This document shows, piece after piece, positions 1-11,056 of a stretch of DNA of 64,000 nucleotides (position 1 is its first letter; each line of letters opens with the position of its first letter). Source of the stretch: Adiantum capillus-veneris (taxonomy: Eukaryota; Streptophyta; Polypodiopsida; Polypodiales; Pteridaceae); the NCBI GenBank assembly GCA_014529385.2, contig CM043971.1:97248485-97312484 (forward strand), read 5' to 3'. The notes below the pieces were generated by a model. The model was given only the letters and a program-made list of their open reading frames with translations. It searched no databases and was not told the DNA's origin. The position numbers and the translations under genes are program-made.

Positions 1-1
1 C

Positions 2-538
2 GTTGGATTTCCTAAACGACTATTGGAAGCCCAAGGCTACTATCAGGGAAATGATCAAATATGGGTACCAAAACGTAGATTGTGTTCTTACCTGTCACCT
101 GACCTATGTGAGTCAAACCCTGTGAAGACAAAGACAATGAAAGATCATGGGAAAGGAAAAATCACAGAGCACTATACACCGGATTCGGAGGTAGTATGGG
201 TTCCCAAGCGAGAAAGGCTTGTTTTGCTCAACTCAACCATAGAAAAAACGAATAAAGCTTTTAGATCCTCATGTAATGCATCCATAGAGGTAAAAGCTTC
301 TCCACAGCCTCCACCTACAATAGTGGACCTCCATGAAGCTACAAAGAAATCCACACCTCCCATTGTTCAAGAATCACCTGATGAACCACTTCAAGCTCAA
401 TCTTGGGAGAGTACCTTACCACCCTTGCAACTCGACGAGGCACCTAAGGTAATAGAAAACTACTGGCAAAAATCCTCACCTATTACCAACTGGAACAATT
501 GGTTTCAAAGGGTGACGAGCACATTTCAAATGGTATGA
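2..538 (+). CDS. C-terminal part of a retroelement ORF (element K)
   Basis: The frame is open from the left edge and stops at TGA 536-538, so only the C-terminal part of about 178 codons is visible. It carries two copies of a W-V-P-K-R motif (one near the start, one about 50 residues later) and a proline-rich middle, with no catalytic motif. It ends nine bases before a polypurine tract and a short LTR, so it is the last ORF of an LTR retrotransposon. W-V-P-K motifs occur in the linker after the gag zinc knuckle of some plant copia elements (family knowledge), so this may be a gag-linker piece of a shortened element or an extra 3' ORF. I cannot tell which without upstream sequence. Confidence 0.5.
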   Translation, partial: VGFPKRLLEAQGYYQGNDQIWVPKRRLCSYLSPDLCESNPVKTKTMKDHGKGKITEHYTPDSEVVWVPKRERLVLLNSTIEKTNKAFRSSCNASIEVKASPQPPPTIVDLHEATKKSTPPIVQESPDEPLQAQSWESTLPPLQLDEAPKVIENYWQKSSPITNWNNWFQRVTSTFQMV

Positions 539-546
539 TCTACCCA

Positions 547-704
547 AGGAAGGGGGGAGTGTTTGCTAACAGTCATCATTCACTCACTCCCCTCTCAACT
601 TTCCTCCCTGACCTCTCAATCTCCCAATCTTAGGGAACGTATATATAAAGCCTTATACTGACAAAAAACAAAAATAATAAAGAGCAAGAGCAATTAGCAA
701 ACGA
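547..704 (+). mobile_element. Polypurine tract and short 3' LTR of element K
   Basis: A purine run (547-559, ending in six or more G) is followed at 560 by TGTTTGCTAAC. At 694-704 stands TTAGCAAACGA, the near-perfect inverted copy of that start. This suggests a very short LTR of about 145 bp with 10-base inverted ends. Inside lie a TATA box (642-650) and AATAAA (676-681) in the expected order for promoter and polyadenylation signal. The last two bases are GA rather than CA. No second copy lies in the window, so the right boundary rests on the inverted ends only. Confidence 0.6.
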
Positions 705-945
705 GTATGCACAATAAAAAGGAAGCATGTGAGTTCAAAATAAGGACCTTTAATTAAGCAAAAAAATAAAAATATATCCATAAAAAATTTCGTAAGTCTC
801 GTTACAAAAAGGATTGCTTAATTATCCCAAAGCATGTAAGTGTAGTTTTTTAAATACTCTTTGAATGCACGTGATATAAGTTATTACTCTTTGAATCTCT
901 TTCATTAAATACATTTTCATTTCTTTATCTCATGATTTTTACTTC

Positions 946-1640
946 TTTTTTTTTTTGCAAAACTCACAATAGTGAGTGTTAGTGTATTAATCAACACAAA
1001 AAATTACATAATAGACACCCTACACATATCTCGAGCTAGGGTTCCAACCAATCCAAAAAGAACTACCACAAAAAGATTAAATTTCCAATAAGCTCAATGA
1101 CAGCCCAAACATGGGAGGCCAGCCCATAACCATAACATAACAGAAGACCATTGTGCAAAGATAACAACCCAAGACCCATAGCATGGGAGCCCCCATCCCA
1201 TCCCTGTCCATAGAAAGTGAAGTACCTATACCAAGGACCACAAAGGCATACCTTCTACACGAACCAAATGAAGCACTTGCAATAGAATCAAGAGAGGCAG
1301 AATAAATAGATATCTTATGCCACATAAGGGGGAGTCTAAAATCCATCACCATTCAAAGAAGCTCCATGAAAATCAGCACATAGGAGCAAGACCAAATCGA
1401 GCCAAGGCATCCAATGGTAGGCTATTGGCAAGCCAAGCACCATCTTTAAGCAGATCGGGCCTTTAAGGGGGCCAAGCCCTTCTCTAAAAACACACGGTGC
1501 CACCAGGGAAGTGCATCTACCACACACCCTTCTCTACTAAGAGTCATCAAAGGCCATAACTTACAGGCCTCCTTTGCCTCCCAAGGGGAGGTGGGAGGGA
1601 GGCCCCTCCCATGGCAAAAAATCAGGCGGCCAAAGGAAGA
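946..1640 (-). mobile_element. 5'-truncated L1-type LINE, 3' UTR only
   Basis: Read on the minus strand this ends in a poly-A tail (poly-T at 946-956), preceded by a T/G-rich, stop-filled region typical of plant L1 3' UTRs. A TTGATTAATACACTAAC stretch sits shortly before the tail. No coding domain is left, so the copy is strongly 5'-truncated. Its right limit abuts the LTR of element A near 1640. Confidence 0.55.
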
Positions 1641-1643
1641 AGT

Positions 1644-2683
1644 TGTCATGCCATGGCACGTGCATAATGTGAAAATAAGAATATATATCTCACTCTTAGT
1701 GTTTATGATGTGTGGGACCAAATGCTACAATGTACATAGCGTGATATATGTGAAAACGGATGCCATGGTTGTAGGCGTGTACATACCTTGCCGAGGGCAG
1801 GCAAGGCCGACGACGTGGCACCATTGCATGTTTCTACACATTAAAGCATGCCTAATTTGCTTTAGGAATGTACAAATCTCAACTGTTTTGAAGTGGCACG
1901 CTTATTTTGCCTAGAAAGTTCAATGCGGGCAATCTCGGCCAAAAATAGCAAGTTTCATGCGCGGGTGTAAAAGACGTGTCCAAATTTCTTACCAAGTGGA
2001 AAAATGAGGTTCAAAATTAAATTTGAGCCCAATGGTATTTTTCCACAAATTTATAGATTTTTTTCTCAACTCATTTATGCTTTTTACAAACAAAAAGGGG
2101 CATTTTTGAGCAAAAAATGGCCTCAAAATGGTCAAAAATCGCCTAAAAACAGCTCAAAATAGCTCAAAATTCCACATCAATGATGATGCCATCGTTTCCT
2201 AGTCTGTGTGAGAAATTTTAGGGCCAAGAATGAGCTCATTTTGGCACATGATCAAGGAGATATAGCCATTCCTTTACAAGGTGCTAGTGCAGTTCCTTGT
2301 TGCTTCCACTACATGGTTGAGGTTGTGTGGCCTCCAATTAGGGTTTCCCCTCCTCAAATAACTACTTGGGCTTCTCCAATGAAGTACTAAAACCTCCATG
2401 AAATGGTCACGATGAATAATCAAAGCGTAAATTTAGGGTTTTTAATAGGTCGAATGAGCACTGCATCTGTGCAATTGGGAGCGAGGCTACACCTAATCTT
2501 CACACACACAAGAGTTTTGAGTTGATCTTGGTTCATTTTCAAATTGGAGCTTTCATGGCTGGAGTTTTGTTCTTTTTTAGTGTAATTTTAGCTTCAACTC
2601 ATCTGTGCCTTGCTTGATTTTGCTACGAACCTTCACAGTGAGAGGCCCGACGCTTTCCTAGTCGCATTGCGCACTTCTTGACA
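1644..2683 (+). repeat. 5' LTR of element A
   Basis: It aligns along its whole length with 11057-12071, including shared long stretches around 1690-1790 and 11085-11200. It ends in CTTCTTGACA, as the other copy does. The start is set by comparison of the two copies (TG at 1644) and is uncertain by a few bases. The small open frames inside (for example 1591-1914 and 2208-2390) are repeated at the same place in the second LTR and are not genes. I see no clear TATA box. Confidence 0.8.
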
Positions 2684-2705
2684 CATTTTTGGTGAACCGG
2701 ACACG
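2684..2705 (+). promoter_or_regulatory. Primer binding site region of element A
   Basis: Directly after the LTR end stands CATTTTTGGTGAACCGGACACG. The same pattern, with two changes, follows the related LTR at 53413, so it is conserved in the family and sits where the tRNA primer of minus-strand DNA synthesis binds. It is not the initiator-Met site used by the copia elements here. I cannot assign the tRNA. Confidence 0.55.
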
Positions 2706-2737
2706 AATTAGGCTAGGGTAAGGGTTCAAAAGCTTCA

Positions 2738-4164
2738 TTGAGAGTCTCAAATCAAAGCTTTAAAGCTATGGAGCAACAAGGGGTTTGGTTTGATCCAGTC
2801 ACAATGCAAATGTTTCAAGCTTTTGCAGTGTTTATGCAGCAGCAGCAAGCTGCAGAAAGGGGGGAGCTTTCCTCAACCAAAGTGCTTCAATCTGTGGTGA
2901 AGAAATTGGACCAATTTAAAGGTAAAGATGTAGCAAAGTATCTTTGTGGATATGTAAATGAGATGGAGCTTCATCAAATGCCCGAAGTAGAGATGGTGCA
3001 AAGTTTTGACTTGCTGTGGTTCCCAAGATCAAAGAGCATGTAAGGGGAATTAGAAATGAGCATGGGGTCACTTGGGAAGCATTCAAATTAGCCTTAAAAG
3101 AAGAGTATTTCATGGAAGACTCCGAAAGGGTGACAAAGAGGACTTTTTTAGAGTGGGTAGTTTGGCCAAAAGAGGGGCTCTCGCCTACCGAAATGCTAAA
3201 GGAATTCGAACGCCATTATGATCAACTTTCAAGGACTAAAAAGGCTAGGCTAAACTCAGAGAAGATAGAGCTCTTTTTGCGGGCTGCAGGTAAAGAGATT
3301 AAAGCGAAGTTAGAGCTACTACTTGAGAATAAGGATGTGGAACATGGTTTGAAGACCGATTGGAATGAGGTCGAAGACTCCATTTCACTACTAGCTAAGC
3401 GACAACAACGAAGAGACAAGATGATAGTCAATCCCCAAGTGTTCCTGAGAGTCCCATAAAGCGTGTTATTGTGGTTCCAAAGAGTGACAAGTTTATTCTA
3501 GATGAGATTGTCATGAGAATGCAAGAGCTCAAGTTAAAGCTTACAAGGCTAGAAGAAAAGGGGCAACCATCAGGACAATCTACAGGGCAAAGACCTCAAA
3601 ATAGAGAAGGCTTTGTAAATAGATGCATATGGTGTGATAGTACTGACCATGGAAGGAGGGATTGTGAAAGTTTTAAAGACACTTTGACAAATGAGCTTGT
3701 TTTCTTTAAAGATGGAAAAATTCAATTAAGTGAAGCAGGTAAGCTCTTGGAAACAAACTTTGGCAAAGGTAGGATGAAGAAGCTAGTTTGAGGACATGGC
3801 TACTAGACATGCCATCTCAATGGTTGAGGCAGCTGCCTATGGGTTGAAGGTGGACCCTATAAATCAAAGAGGAGTCAAGGTTGGAGAAGAAGCATCTAAT
3901 GGTATTGGAGAGTTATGGCCATGCACTATAGAATATGATATGAAGGGTAAAATGACTACAGAGGTTTTACGTGAAGCTGGAGGCTGCATTCGGCTAGAAA
4001 CGGGTTGGAACGACCATGTAGATTCTTTGTCAGTGCATGCATACATTGCCAAATTTCAATCAAATGAGTCTATTGTTGATGAGAAACTCGTGTGCGAGAA
4101 TGGGGATAAGGGCCTTCAAAGCGGACCACGAGAAGTGGAGGTAGAAATGACACAGTGCCCCTAG
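2738..4164 (+). pseudogene. gag: gag region of element A
   Basis: Three frames follow each other: 2738-3043, 3016-3459 and 3471-3791, then a less certain one at 3796-4164. The early part has a glutamine run (M-Q-Q-Q-Q) and the W-x-x-F/L-L-x-F pattern of a retrotransposon capsid (around 3070-3300). A CCHC zinc knuckle (C-x2-C-x4-H-x4-C) lies at about 3624-3665. Gag forms the particle and packages the RNA. Frameshifts near 3012 and 3460 and a stop at 3789 break it. The start at 2738, or the ATG at 2768 that opens M-E-Q-Q-G, is about 55-85 bases after the LTR. Confidence 0.7.
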
Positions 4165-4183
4165 ATCTCCTTCCTCGCAACCG

Positions 4184-5263
4184 ATGTCTGTCCCTGGAGT
4201 GCCTATGCAGGAAGCCTCTAAAGAAAAGAAGAAAGAAGAAACGAAAGCTAAAGCAAACGGTCCAGCCTACAAAATCCAATCCGATAAAGAAGCAGCAACG
4301 GATCTCAGAAAGGTTTTGGAAGAGATGCTTCTAAACAGTAAGGTGGAATTTACCTTGGGTGAGGTCCTTGGTATAGCAAAGCAGGAATTCCATTAGGAAA
4401 TAATTGATATCATAAAGAGGAAGCGGAAGTATCTTACTAAATCTATCCATGTACAGGGTGAAGAAGAGACTTTAAATGCACAGGCTGTACAGGTCTATGG
4501 TGAGCAAGGTGAAGAAACTATTGCTGGATGCTACAAGTCTAGGGGAGGAGTAAAACACGTTCGCTTCTTGGATGATGAGATGAAGTGGATACCACTCACA
4601 AGAGCTACTACTTGAAGAGTCACTGGGCAAGAGCAACTAGTAAGACCCTGGTAAAAGTGGGAGACTTAGAAGATCCATACATTGCATTGATAGATCATGG
4701 GTCAGAGATCATGGAAAGCGTGCAGTACAGTTCCTTATTGTTTGTGTGGACCATGAAAGGAACCGTGAAAGTCTTAGAGAGAAACCCTTTCCAAAGACAA
4801 ATACAGAATTTAAAGACTACAGGGATATGAGGGGTTTTGGCCATGTACCATTGTAGAGCAGGATTGTAGTGGTACAAGAAGAGAAAAGTTCTTGCATGAT
4901 GTACATGCAAAGGAAACATTTTCTACAGGTTTTGTAGGATTAACAGACTATGGATCTATTGCTTTTACAAAGTGTGAGGACTTAAAGCGGGGTGAACGAC
5001 AACATGTACATACCGTACAAAGAGGTTTGAAGATGAATGGTTTGCTAGAAGATGATGAATGCATTGCAGGTGTGTTTGATGAGTGTTCGTTTGTGGATAC
5101 TATGCAAGATTTGGAGTTTTTAGTGGATTGCAATTGGCGTAAGGGAAGTGTGGTCGTGAAAGTATTCTCAATAGAATTGTACAAGGTCATTGAGGATTTC
5201 AAAAATTCTCAAGGTGTTGATGTACGAGTGGAGTTAAGTATAAGGCCGTGGCAAAGAAAGTGA
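4184..5263 (+). pseudogene. pol: Aspartic protease region of element A
   Basis: A lysine/glutamate-rich linker (4184-4396) leads, after stops and a frameshift, to a frame with the retropepsin-like signature A-L-I-D-H-G-S-E (D at 4693). The canonical motif is D-S/T-G-A; here H stands between D and G. Element E shows the same D-H-G-S, so it is a family trait, not a mutation of this copy. Retropepsin would cut the gag-pol polyprotein. Further frames (4585-4830 and 4892-5263) are separated by stops. Confidence 0.6.
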
Positions 5264-6290
5264 AACAAGTGGAATTACCTCTACCAAAAGATTGTACAGT
5301 TAAAATGGAACAATCTGATTTGCAGCCTAGCCTTTGTGACCCAAGCAAGATTGGACACAAGTTCACACAGGATTCTTTGAAGGAGTTAAAGGTTGGTTGC
5401 GAGGACAATTTGACAAAAGCTGAAAAGATATCATTTGAAGACATGCTTGACAAACACGAAAAAGCTTTTGCATTTGAGCCTTATGAGATAGGGTGTGTTG
5501 GTCCATCCATTGTTGCTCCTATGGTGATCTTCACTATCCCTCATGTACCTTGGAACTTGAGACCTATTCCTATTCCAAAGGATCATTTGCCAAAACTCAT
5601 TGAGTTGCTTAATGAGAAGATCAAGATGGGTATCTTGGAGCCTTCTTGTGCTCGTATTCAAACAGGTGGTTCACAGTTCCAAAGAAAAATGGTTCTTTAT
5701 GCTTTATTCAGGATATGCAACCTGTAAATAAGGTGACAATCAGAAATGTGGGTATAGGGCTAGTTGTTGATGATTTTGCAGAGGCATTTACAGGAAGGGC
5801 AATATATTCTATGGGAGATTTGTACTCAGGGTATGATCAGTTCCAACTATCAATGGAAAGCAGGGACCTGACTACCATGAGGACATCCTTGGGTTTAGTA
5901 AGGATGTGCACCTTACCTCAAGGGGAAACTAATTCATTTGCACATATGATGAATGGTATGAACAAAGTCCTACGTGAATTCATACTGCAAACTACAATGC
6001 CTTTCCTTGATCATGTGCCAATTAAAGGATGTGATGTACGTGATATAGATGTGGCTCTGGACTCAAGGGGAGGCCACAAGTATGTGGAAAACCATGTTAA
6101 TGATTGTGATATGATCTTGTCAAGGTTGGAATAAGTGAACCTTACCTTGTCTGGCCAAAAGTCAGTGTTTGATGTGAATGAAGTTCTTATTGTAGGACAT
6201 ATGTGTGGGCCATATGGTAGAAGGCCTTGTCCTGCAAAGATTGATGTAATTCAGAGAATGAAAGAGATGTATAAATGTCACTGAGGTTTG
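5248..6290 (+). pseudogene. pol: Reverse transcriptase of element A
   Basis: Frames 5248-5727 and 5646-6134 together hold RT blocks: V-P-K-K-N-G-S (about 5676), V-D-D-F-A-E-A-F (about 5766), G-D-L-Y-S-G-Y-D-Q-F-Q-L, L-P-Q-G-x-T-N-S, and the catalytic block read here as F-L-D-H-V-P-I-K-G-C. The second catalytic Asp is His (CAT at 6012-6014), while the relative at 39765-39776 has F-I-D-D. A one-base shift near 5680 and a stop at 6132 add to the damage. The D-V-P-I-K-G-C continuation differs from the common plant gypsy F-I-D-D-I-L-V-Y-S. Confidence 0.8.
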
Positions 6291-6297
6291 AAGGTTC

Positions 6298-7713
6298 TTG
6301 GGTGCATGCATGTTTTATCTTATCTGGATTCCGCATTATGCACATGTAGCAAAGCCTTTGTATCAACTTTTGAGAAAGAACCAAAAGTTTCAATGGAAAG
6401 AAATGCATACACATGCCATGAGAAAATTAAAGAAGTTGTTGCTTATGTCTCCAACTTTGAGGAAAGCAAACTATGAATGTGGAAGATATGTAATTGTGAC
6501 AGTGGATACTAGCCCCACAGGAATTGGATGGGCGATTGGGCAAGATGATGATGATATCAAGCAATATGTGGTGAGATTTGGAGCAAAGGTTCTAAGTGCT
6601 CATCAACGCAACTATCCACAAGTAAAAAGAGAGTTATGGGGAGTAGTCAAAGCTTTGAAATGTGACAAAGAGTATTCGATAGGAGCAAATGTAATAGTGG
6701 AGACTGATTGTCTACCCCTTCTTGGAATGATCACAAGCTGCTCAACTCCCGACATTGCTATGTTGAGATGGATTGTCGACATAAAGTCCTTGAATCCAAA
6801 ATTTAAGCATATTGTAGGGAAAGATAATCCAGTTGCGGATATGCTTTCAAGAGCAAGGTATGAAAATGAAGAAGACATGGTTATCGAGGGCGATGATGTA
6901 GGCACTTACTCCTATAGTATCCCCCATGCCAAGGGTGATCATATTTGTCTGTCAAATGCACTTGAGTCATTTATAGAGGACCTATATCAAGGTGACTGGT
7001 TGCTCATTGGACGTTATCTAAGCACTTTGACAAGGCAAGAAGGGTGGCCTGATCAAGAGTTCAAAAGAATACGGAGAAAGGCCTATGGATACTTTTTGAA
7101 AGATGGGTACTTATGGAAGCGTCCAAAAAAAAGAAATGGAATGCCGATGAGAGTCGTGAATGATAAGGACGCTCAAAATGAGCTTATGAAAAAGTTTCAT
7201 GAGAGTCTTTATGTTGGACATAGAGGTGTATGGGCCACCTTTACTAAAATGAAAGAGAGGTATTGGTGGAAAATTATGTATAAAGATGTATCTCACTTTG
7301 TGGAGTCCTGTGAAACCTGTCAAATGTATTCAAATGTACGTCATCGTGATGGGTTGCACCCTACTTACCCATTGGCCATGCATTACAAGTGGATAGTAGA
7401 TCTGGTTACAATGCCATTGGGCTTATGGAAAATGAGATACATAGTGCTTGTACGAGAAGACTTACCCAATCAAGTTGAAGGTCATGCTCTAAGAAAAAAA
7501 AGCACAGAAGGGGTATGAAAGTTCCACTTGGATGATGTAATTAGCCGTTATGGTTGTGTTGGGAAAATAACAGTGGACACGGGTGAGTTGGATGCTGACA
7601 AAGAAAGGGCGTTTTTCTCTACGTTGGGCATTAAACTTGCTCTCACTACTGCATATAATCGTGAGGTAAATGGTAAATCAAAGTGTGGGCATCGTCCTAT
7701 TAGCTTTGGCTAA
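6298..7713 (+). pseudogene. pol: RNase H and integrase (N-terminal and core) of element A
   Basis: The long frame 6298-7518 starts with the RT-RNase H connection (H-Y-A-H-V-A-K-P-L-Y), then RNase H with the acidic residues in V-T-V-D-T-S-P-T-G, K-R-E-L-W-G, E-T-D-C-L-P and V-A-D-M-L-S-R. It then holds an integrase HHCC zinc domain (G-H-R-G-V-W ending in C-E-T-C) and the first core Asp in W-I-V-D-L-V-T-M-P. After a stop at 7516 the frame 7528-7713 holds the second Asp (V-D-T-G-E-L-D). The expected catalytic Glu is Lys in N-G-K-S-K, where the E relative has N-G-K-S-E. Confidence 0.8.
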
Positions 7714-7832
7714 GGTGTGCAAAGGTTAAATGGGAGAGTGGCCTAGGTTATTTCCTTATGCTTTATGGGTTGATCATACAACTCATAGCTCAGTTGTTAT
7801 TGGTTGAGTTGATGTATGGTTAGAAACCTCTA

Positions 7833-8264
7833 ATGCCAATTGAGGATGTGATTCCCACATGGAATGTATTACCTTGGGAAGATGGAATGATTCGGGAAGA
7901 CCTTCTTACTTTGTGCATACAACAATTAGAAAGAAGGCCTCAAGATATTGAGAATGCAGTAGCACGATTGAAAGATGCAAGGTTAAAGAATAAAGACAGA
8001 TTTGATAAGAGGCATAGGCTCATACCTAAAGCTATTGAGAAAGGTGATTGGGTGTTGGTGTATGACAGCAGTCTTGACAACCAACATTCAACAATAATAA
8101 AGCTTATAAAAAGGTGGTTTGGTCCTTATGTGGTTCAGCATGTACATGGGAATGCAACTTATACCTTGCATGAATTAGATGGGAAAAAAATGAAGACTCC
8201 CATCACAGGGAAAAGAATCAAGTTATTCAAAAGAAGAGGTGATACAAATCCCTTTGATTCACAG
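7833..8264 (+). pseudogene. pol: Integrase C-terminal region of element A, upstream of the LTR insertion
   Basis: This frame begins in the P-I-E-D-V-I-P-T-W block and contains the C-terminal integrase pattern R-x-K-N-K-D-R-F-D-K-R-H-R-L-I-P followed by K-G-D-W-V-L-V-Y-D-S-S-L and the G-P-Y-V-V / Y-T-L-H-E-L-D-G SH3-like part. The last coding bases are CACAG at 8260-8264. The apparent stop codon (8265-8267) is the first three bases of the inserted LTR, not the original end. Confidence 0.75.
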
Positions 8265-10864
8265 TGATAGCCGTTTTTCGGCTTTCCATAATTGCCATAG
8301 TAAGCTACCTCACCCTATTAAATCACTCAAACACTGTGGCTATGCCTACCATTTCACTGTACATAGGCGTGTGTGAGTTAGGGGACTTTTCCCATATCTT
8401 CTTAAAAACCCTCAATTAGCTAGTCACTAGGCTAGTTGAGCCAAAAAAATTAAAAAATTAAAAAATATAAGTATATTATGGCCCATTTGTGTGTAAATAT
8501 TTTATTGTATATAGAGCCTAAATAAAATGATTTTTCATAATTATTTTGGTATTTATTTAAATATTTATACTTAGGTGTGTGTTATTTATGCTATGTACAT
8601 TGACTCACCATTACCATATTTTTTCTTACCATTTTGCATACTCTTTATTCCATATAAAAATAATTTCATGCAAGCTTCTCTTATTTTTGGTGTAACTCCA
8701 TCCCAACAAAAATCCAAAAAAACTAGTTTTATTTATGTGTATATTTTTTCACTATTGTGATTTTTCCTTCCTACATCTATTCTCTTTTACTCTCATAAAT
8801 TAGAACACCAAAATTATTCATCTTTTTATGGTCGACTTATAATGAGAGAGATTTATTTTGACCCCTTTATATTTTTTCCACCTATATTATTTATATTTGA
8901 CATGTACATATTTTTTTAGACCCCTCAATATTTGATTTTCTTAGTTGTACTATTCCCTTATATCATGATCTCAACAATATCTTCAATTATAGACCTAACA
9001 AATAAAGTCAAGGATATGTGGCATGCATGCATGCACCATGGGGAGCTCACTCTTGGAGGTATTCAAAATAATCATCCAAAGAAGGACCTCACAAGGACCT
9101 TGTGCAATGGAAAAAACAGTCGGTTTTGCTGAATTTTTAAAGATCACATGCTCCCCGAATTTGAAAAGGTGATACAAACAAAATTTGTAGCTCCTTAGCT
9201 GAACTTTCACCTCAAATTTTTTCATATTTTTTTGAGCTACGAGCTGTGAGCTATGATTTTATTGGTGGACCCCAATTTTCCCATGCTATGCAGCCACACT
9301 CCCTCTTCCACTTTATCATTTTCCTCTTTCACACACACTCCTCCCTCTCCTTTCCACTCCCAAACCTGCAACTCCCATGTTCTAATTCACCCTCTTCACC
9401 ATTTCCACATCTCTCACACCTCCATAGCCTTCATACTCCATTTCTACACCCAATGTGTCCCCCTTTCTCTCTACATATATGTCCATATTACCATACTCTC
9501 TTCAGCTTTGTAAAGAACTTCAAAAAATCAGCAAAAATCCAAGGATAATCTCTGCAAATAAAGGCTTTTATCATGAATTTTCCAAGGTTTGAAATAACAT
9601 AGCTTCATCGACACGCATTGCTTCGCCATGCTGACTGCTTCTTCTTCGGGTGCTGTAAAGAGGTGAATGTCAACTTCTCCAAAGCTTCAACCTCTCTTTA
9701 CAAGCTCACCCTTCTCTAACTTTTCTCATCATATATCTCACCATTTGGTGAATGATTTTTTAAATATTTTTTAGTGATAATTACTAACTACTAACCACTA
9801 ACCTTATTGTAAAATGCACCCTCTACTAGAGTAGGCACTCCCAAATTATTCACTCAATCCTCTCTCCTATCATCCTCAATAATTCTCTTCCCTTGAGCCC
9901 ACATCCATGTGACTCAAAGGACAAGAGAGACCCACCCTCATTAAAACTATATATATATATGCATAATCTTTTATTCCTTCAAATGAACTTGATTAGGCCT
10001 AATCCTAATCGGGGCTTTTAAAACCTATAAATAGAGCCCTTCTCTCCCTTGTAAATCATCACATGATCACACTACACCACACCATTCTCAACACATAACA
10101 CACCACTCTTCAAGCCTAGTTGTGTAGAGTGTGTGCATCGCGAGTGCTCTATTCCATCATTACACATAGGTGCATGGAGAAGCTTGAAGTTAGTTATGCC
10201 ATCTAGAGGAGTGGAGTGTATGCCATACTCTTCACCACACTTGTAGCCTACTCTTGTGCATAAATAAGATTTATAGTTTTGGGTGCAATTGTATGCTACA
10301 ACTATGACTCTTCTCTCCAAATTGACTTGATAAGTTGGCTAATCGGGTGGTTGAAGATATATTGTCCTTGAAGTTTGTTGTGCCATTTCATGCTTGGTGG
10401 TTTAAGGGCTTGTTGAATTGTTTGCCTAAAAGGTCAATTGTAAGAGGGTGCTCGGTGAGAGGGCTCCCGTGACCCTAAGACAATTTGTGTATTGGCAACA
10501 AGGTCAAGTTTTGTGTTGTCTCTCTATTTCTCATCTAGCTTTGTGTGCATCTAGTCTTTAAGGCTAAGACTGAGTTCCTCAAGTTGATTTGTGCTCTTTA
10601 CCTCTCTCTGGCGCGGTGAATGTTTGTGTTTGGTGTGTGTGGCTATCTTGCATTCCCCTCTCTTTGTGTGTTTGAGTACAAGGAGATATCATGTGCGTCC
10701 TAGTTCGCATCTACAACTAGGTGGTGTCCCTTTTATTGTTTGGTTTCTGGCTGTGGGTTGTTGTTGTCTCTGATTGTGCTTGCCCCAGCCCCAATTGAGC
10801 AGCACGAGAGCCTCAAAGGGTGTTTAGAGGCCGCTCTTCTTGTTGCCCGTCCCGGACGGCCTTA
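8265..10864 (+). mobile_element. Solo LTR of family B (about 2.6 kb), nested in element A
   Basis: The sequence starts TGATAGCCGTTTTTCGGC and matches, in inverse orientation, the 3' LTR of element C at 19530-22205 from end to end: the start block, the middle near 9250-9330 and 21170-21225, and the last 150 bases. No internal retroelement sequence is attached, so it is a solo LTR left by LTR-LTR recombination. The four bases ACAG occur at both flanks (8261-8264 and 10865-10868). Removing the LTR and one ACAG rejoins the pol frame of A without a shift. Its many small frames are not genes. Confidence 0.85.
10026..10034 (+). promoter_or_regulatory. TATA box of the family B LTR
   Basis: TATAAATAG lies about 840 bases before the LTR end, as does TATAAAAGG in the inverse copy (20474-20482). 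The same place in two diverged copies supports it as the pol II promoter of this LTR. Confidence 0.5.
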
Positions 10865-10868
10865 ACAG

Positions 10869-10994
10869 GAAAGTCAGAATGAAGGCTCTGATGAAAATGT
10901 TATGGATGTGGATGAAGAACAAGAGGATGATGCGCTAGATTTTTTTGCAAGTGATAATGAAATTGACATGTATGTGGACATAAATGAAGACTGA
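10869..10994 (+). pseudogene. pol: Acidic C-terminal tail of element A pol, downstream of the LTR insertion
   Basis: Continuing in the frame of 7833-8264 after the LTR, 41 codons rich in D and E run to TGA at 10992-10994. Element E has a comparable D/E-rich tail ending at TAA 42355-42357 with the same downstream polypurine context. This confirms that these bases are the true end of the pol frame. Confidence 0.75.
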
Positions 10995-11043
10995 ACTTGC
11001 TGTAAAAAGATATGTGTGGCACATGCCGGAGGATGTGTAGGTT

Positions 11044-11056
11044 TAGAGAGGGTGGA
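11044..11056 (+). promoter_or_regulatory. Polypurine tract of element A
   Basis: TAGAGAGGGTGGA lies directly before the 3' LTR. The preceding GGAGGATGTGTAGGTT block is also present before the LTR of element E (42375-42390). It would prime plus-strand synthesis. Confidence 0.55.

Noticed and set aside
1591-1914. 107-codon plus-strand frame and neighbouring frames
   Set aside because: They lie in the 5' LTR of element A or its flank; the matching region in the 3' LTR is not conserved as a protein and no domain is seen.
2208-2390. 60-codon frame repeated at 11596-11778
   Set aside because: It recurs because it lies at the same place in both LTRs of element A; stop positions match LTR homology, and nothing suggests a protein.
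9246-9548. 100-codon and overlapping 86-codon frames rich in H, S, P
   Set aside because: Inside the family B LTR, in CT-rich low-complexity sequence; the overlapping frames in two phases and the mirrored ones at 20974-21244 are LTR similarity.
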